NCBI GenBank assembly: GCA_030036985.1
Contig: JASHSD010000369.1
Span: forward strand, 1-16,694
DNA length: 16,694 nucleotides
Direction of reading: 5' to 3'
Origin: Bryobacteraceae bacterium
Lineage (GTDB): Bacteria > Acidobacteriota > Terriglobia > Bryobacterales > Bryobacteraceae
The notes below the pieces were generated by a model that had not been told where the DNA came from, did no database searches, and was given only the letters and a program-made list of their open reading frames with translations. A program made the translations under genes and the position numbers. Of the stretch, positions 13,660 through 16,694 are shown piece by piece. Within the stretch, counting starts at the first letter, position 1. Every line of letters starts with the position of its first letter.

Positions 13660-15414
13660 TCAGATATTTTCGCGGACCTTATCTTCGAGAACAGTTTTCA
13701 CGATCTTCCAGCGGTCCTTCTCGCCTTTGGCCAGAGCCTCGGCGAAGTGAAGCGTCTGCTCTCCGCTGATGTTGCCGGGCAGCGGCGGTTCGTTCGGGTC
13801 CACCACAGCCTCGATGATTGCCGGGCCCGGGTGCGCCAGCGCCTGGCGCAGAGTGTTCCGGGCATCCTCCGCGCGCTCGATAGTGAATCCGCCGGCGCCG
13901 CATGCACGGGCGACACTGGCGAAATCGATGGGCTGAAGCTCGACGCCGTACTCGGGTTCGGCTTCCATTACGATCTGCTCCCACTTGATCTCGCCCAGAA
14001 CGTTGTTCTTGATAACCACCACTTTCACCGGCAGGTTGTACTTCACCAGCGTGGCGATTTCGCCCATGAGCATGGTGAGCCCGCCGTCGCCCACGATCGC
14101 GACCACCTGCCTGCCGGGATACGCGATCGACGCGCCGATCGCGTAAGGCAGTCCGTTCGCCATAGTTGCTAGAAGACCGGAAAGCGAGAATTTCATCTCG
14201 TCGCGCATTTCGATATAGCGCGCGGTCCAGGTGGCGATGGTGCCGCTGTCGGACGTGATGATCGCGTCGCTGTCGAGCAGGTTGTTCAGCTCGTACGTGA
14301 CGACCTGCGGCTTCATCGGCGTGTCCGTGCGCGTGCCGCGTTCCGCCATCAGCTTGTTCCAGACTTCCATGCGCTTCTGCGATTTTTCGAGGAAGCTGCG
14401 ATCTTCTTTGCGCTGGATGAGCGGAATCAACGCCCGCAGCACCGAGCGGCAATCGCCCGCGAGACCCACATCGGCGGGATGGCGCAAGCCGATGCGCGTT
14501 GGATCGATATCGATCTGAACGCATTTCGCCTTGCCCGGTTTGGGCAGAAATTCCATATAGGGGAAACTGGTCCCTGCCATGATGAAGGTGTCGCATTCCT
14601 GCAGCGCGTCCTGCGAAGGCGCGGTGCCGAGCAGGCCGATGCCGCCGGTGCAATAAGGGCTGCGGTCGGGAATCGCGGCTTTGCCCAGCAGCGCTTTGGC
14701 GACGGGCGCGGCGGCAAGCTCCGCCAGTTCCAGAACCTCGGCGCGGGCGTTCAGGCAGCCGCGCCCGACCAGCATCGCGACCTTCGTCCCCTGGTTGATA
14801 ATGTCGGCCGCCTCCTGCAGCGCGGCCGTGGTCTGCGCTTGGCGCGACCACGCGAACAGATCGCTGCTGTGATCCGGTATATTCGCGGACGACCGGGTGT
14901 TCTTCGATTCCGGCCAGTCCTGAATATCTTTCGGAATCAGAATGTGCGAAACCGTTCTCCGGGCGAGCGATGTTTTGATGGCTTCGTCCACCACGTTCAC
15001 CACGTGGCCGGGACCCATGACGCGCTGGTTGTAGGCCGCAACGTCCATGAAGACTTTGTCGAGATCGACATCCTGCTGATAATGAGTTCCGATCAGATCG
15101 TGAAACGTGTGGCCGGTGATGGCGAGCACGGGCTGGCCATCGCATTTCGCGTCGTAGAGGCCGTTCAGCAGATGAATGCCGCCGGGCCCCGACGTCGCGA
15201 TGCAAACGCCCAGCTTGCCGGTGAATTTTGCATAGCCGCACGCGGCGAAAGCGGCGGCTTCTTCATGCCGCACCTGAATGAAGCGGATCTTGTCCTGTTG
15301 CCTGCGCAGCGCCCCGAAGATGCCGTTCACACCATCTCCGGGAAAGCCGAAGATCACTTCCACGTCCCAGGAAATGAGCCGTTCAACCAAAAGGTCTGCA
15401 ACTGTTTTCGACAT
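13660..15414 (-). CDS. Thiamine-diphosphate enzyme, pyruvate oxidase/acetolactate synthase-like
   Basis: This 584-aa TPP enzyme acts on pyruvate or a related 2-keto acid. The N-terminal pyrimidine-binding domain has VIFGFPGDGVNGIF (20-33) and the catalytic glutamate E51 (RHEEAAAFAA). A central FAD/nucleotide-like domain follows with AKALLGKAAIPD (239-250). The C-terminal pyrophosphate-binding domain carries VGDGGLTM (441-448) with NN at 470-471 for Mg-TPP. The ending NEPPLPGNISGEQTLHFAEALAKGE resembles the pyruvate oxidase (PoxB) branch more than biosynthetic acetolactate synthase, and no small regulatory subunit gene is adjacent. I prefer ATG 15414, which begins MSKTVADLLVERL as in relatives; TTG 15444 would add ten unlike residues. 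Neither start has a strong Shine-Dalgarno. It is the first gene of the minus-strand run, 30 bp before GH15. Confidence 0.87.
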   Translation of the reverse strand: MSKTVADLLVERLISWDVEVIFGFPGDGVNGIFGALRRQQDKIRFIQVRHEEAAAFAACGYAKFTGKLGVCIATSGPGGIHLLNGLYDAKCDGQPVLAITGHTFHDLIGTHYQQDVDLDKVFMDVAAYNQRVMGPGHVVNVVDEAIKTSLARRTVSHILIPKDIQDWPESKNTRSSANIPDHSSDLFAWSRQAQTTAALQEAADIINQGTKVAMLVGRGCLNARAEVLELAELAAAPVAKALLGKAAIPDRSPYCTGGIGLLGTAPSQDALQECDTFIMAGTSFPYMEFLPKPGKAKCVQIDIDPTRIGLRHPADVGLAGDCRSVLRALIPLIQRKEDRSFLEKSQKRMEVWNKLMAERGTRTDTPMKPQVVTYELNNLLDSDAIITSDSGTIATWTARYIEMRDEMKFSLSGLLATMANGLPYAIGASIAYPGRQVVAIVGDGGLTMLMGEIATLVKYNLPVKVVVIKNNVLGEIKWEQIVMEAEPEYGVELQPIDFASVARACGAGGFTIERAEDARNTLRQALAHPGPAIIEAVVDPNEPPLPGNISGEQTLHFAEALAKGEKDRWKIVKTVLEDKVRENI

Positions 15415-15493
15415 GCGCCGGTGAAACAGCAACTCATCGTCCAATGGGTGGAAAAATGCAGCGCCATCACGGGCGATCCGAGGCGGATGGAGA
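15415..15493. promoter_or_regulatory. Divergent intergenic region between TPP enzyme and second GH15 gene
   Basis: This 79-bp gap separates divergently transcribed genes and is the only place where a promoter of the seven-gene minus-strand run could lie outside coding sequence. I see no convincing sigma-70 pair or operator. GAGG at 15480-15483 may serve as ribosome binding site for the plus-strand GTG at 15494. Confidence 0.4.
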
Positions 15494-16694
15494 GTGGCGA
15501 AACGAATTGAAGATTACGCCATCATCGGGAATCGAGCTACGGCGGCGCTCGTGGCCAACGACGGATCCATCGACTGGCTCGCATTTCCTCGGCTGGATTC
15601 GCCGGCGTTTTTCGCCGCTCTCCTGGGATCTCCCGATAACGGCCGCTGGCTGATCGCGCCGAAGGCCAAGCCGACGCGCGTCACGCGGCGCTATCGCGAA
15701 GGCACGCTGATCCTCGAAACGGAATTCGAAACGCCGGACGGCACGGTGGCGTTAATCGATTGCATGCAGCGCCGCAGCGGACCGGGCGACCTCTTCCGCC
15801 TGGTGCAGGGCCGCAAGGGTGAAGTGCCCATGCGTATGGAACTGTGCATTCGTTTCGGCTACGGGGAAATTGTCCCGTGGGTCATGGCTCTCGGAGACGG
15901 GAGGCTTCGCGCAGTGGCCGGCCCCAATCAGCTGGTTCTGGCGACTCCGGTTTCCCATCGCGGAGAGAATCTGAAAACCGTTGCCGATTTTCTGATTCGG
16001 GAGGGCGAGGAGATTCCGTTCACGCTCACTTGGGATGAATCGCACCGCCGCGACGTGGAATCGCCGGAGCTCGGACCTTCTGTCGTTGCGATCGAACGCG
16101 AATGGAAAGAATGGTCGGATCGCTGCAACGTGCAGGGGGAATACCGCGACGCCGTTCTTCGCTCCCTCATTACGCTGCGGGCCCTGGAGGATTGCGATAC
16201 CGGCGGCATTGCGGCCGCTGCCACAACGTCTCTGCCGGAGGTGATCGGCGGTGAGCGCAATTGGGATTACCGTTACTGTTGGCTGCGCGATTCCACCTTC
16301 ACGCTGTATGCGCTGATGGAATCGGGATATCACGAGGAGGCGCGGGCTTGGCGCGATTGGCTGATGCGCGCGATCGGCGGCGCTCCCGACAAGATGCAGA
16401 TCATGTACGGGATGGCGGGCGAGCGGCGGTTGGCGGAACATGAGGTGCCGCATCTGAGCGGATACATGAACTCGAAGCCGGTGCGCGTGGGAAATAAGGC
16501 GTCGGGTCAGCTGCAGCTCGACGTCTATGGAGAAGTGCTGGATTCGATGTATCAGGCGCGGCGGGCGGGGCTGGTATCCTCCGGCGATATTTGGGACCTT
16601 GAAGTGGCGTTGGCGAAACATCTTGAAACTCTCTGGCGCAAGCCGGACGAAGGAATCTGGGAGGTGCGGGGCGGCGCGCGGAATTTCACGTGGT
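15494..16694 (+). CDS. GH15 trehalase/glucoamylase-like protein, 3' end outside window
   Basis: The frame is open from GTG 15494 to the window end, giving 400 residues of a protein normally about 600 aa long. The N-terminus has IEDYAIIGNRATAALVANDGSIDWLAFPRLDS (residues 5-36), typical of cytoplasmic GH15 enzymes described as trehalase or glucan 1,4-alpha-glucosidase. The barrel begins near residue 210; GERNWDYRYCWLRDS (253-267) is the conserved substrate-binding block. GIWEVRG holds E390, the expected general acid. The catalytic base would lie beyond the window. Substrate (trehalose, maltose, isomaltose or short glucans) cannot be set from this part. It is divergent from the TPP enzyme and is the second GH15 gene here; its architecture lacks the glucodextranase-type N-domain of the first. 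The start is supported by GAGG about ten bases upstream and by family alignment. Confidence 0.87.
   Translation, partial: MAKRIEDYAIIGNRATAALVANDGSIDWLAFPRLDSPAFFAALLGSPDNGRWLIAPKAKPTRVTRRYREGTLILETEFETPDGTVALIDCMQRRSGPGDLFRLVQGRKGEVPMRMELCIRFGYGEIVPWVMALGDGRLRAVAGPNQLVLATPVSHRGENLKTVADFLIREGEEIPFTLTWDESHRRDVESPELGPSVVAIEREWKEWSDRCNVQGEYRDAVLRSLITLRALEDCDTGGIAAAATTSLPEVIGGERNWDYRYCWLRDSTFTLYALMESGYHEEARAWRDWLMRAIGGAPDKMQIMYGMAGERRLAEHEVPHLSGYMNSKPVRVGNKASGQLQLDVYGEVLDSMYQARRAGLVSSGDIWDLEVALAKHLETLWRKPDEGIWEVRGGARNFTW

Noticed and set aside
14479..15510. A 343-codon plus-strand frame opposite the TPP enzyme
   Set aside because: It is the antisense shadow of a clear TPP-enzyme gene, with no recognisable motifs, and it crosses the divergent gap.
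15752..16621. A 289-codon minus-strand frame at the right edge
   Set aside because: It is the shadow of the plus-strand GH15 gene, which has clear catalytic motifs in its own frame.
1..16694. tRNA, rRNA, CRISPR arrays, insertion sequences, phage or toxin-antitoxin genes
   Set aside because: I saw no cloverleaf, spaced direct repeats, transposase or terminal inverted repeats. The only notable repeat structure is at 5789-5880.

Overview
The window is a GC-rich bacterial segment that most resembles an acidobacterium of the Solibacter/Bryobacter type. This rests on two tandem secreted proteins that look like the Solibacter-type C-terminal domain family (TIGR03437-like), a BshA-type bacillithiol glycosyltransferase, and frequent GTG and TTG starts with tightly overlapping genes. 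The assignment is by recognition of the proteins, not by a search.

Left part, plus strand (22-4312): a bshA-like gene, then two paralogous exported proteins of unknown function. The paralogs are joined by an ATGA start/stop overlap and share four aligned cysteines. Next is a divergent vsr/dcm pair (4215-5782): a very short patch repair endonuclease on the minus strand and a Dcm-like cytosine-5 methyltransferase on the plus strand. Both start at TTG, only 20 bp apart. The vsr reading frame runs 98 bp into the antisense of the second paralog. No restriction endonuclease is visible. Between dcm and the next, convergent gene lies a 92-nt element (5789-5880) with four perfect hairpins enclosed by a perfect 7-bp outer stem.

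Middle and right part, minus strand (15414 down to 5883), in transcription order: a pyruvate-oxidase-like TPP enzyme, a GH15 glucoamylase-like enzyme split by an in-frame TGA, an SDR with a hydrophobic C-terminal tail, a membrane protein made of two tandem copies of one unit, a gluconate-2-dehydrogenase subunit-3-like protein, a GMC oxidoreductase and a mandelate-racemase-type enolase-superfamily enzyme. The last six genes can be read as chained by 4-bp start/stop overlaps, which strongly suggests one operon. A working model, which is inference, is that glucose released by GH15 is oxidised by the GMC/subunit-3/membrane-protein module to an aldonic acid, and the enolase-type enzyme dehydrates it to a 2-keto-3-deoxy acid. 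The TPP enzyme would act on pyruvate or another 2-keto acid. No dedicated aldolase or cytochrome is present.

At the right edge, divergent from the operon, is a second GH15 protein of the trehalase/glucoamylase-like type, cut by the window end. The points most worth a second look are the TGA seven codons before the GH15 catalytic-base motif, the five-stem intergenic element, and the duplicated membrane protein embedded in the oxidoreductase operon.
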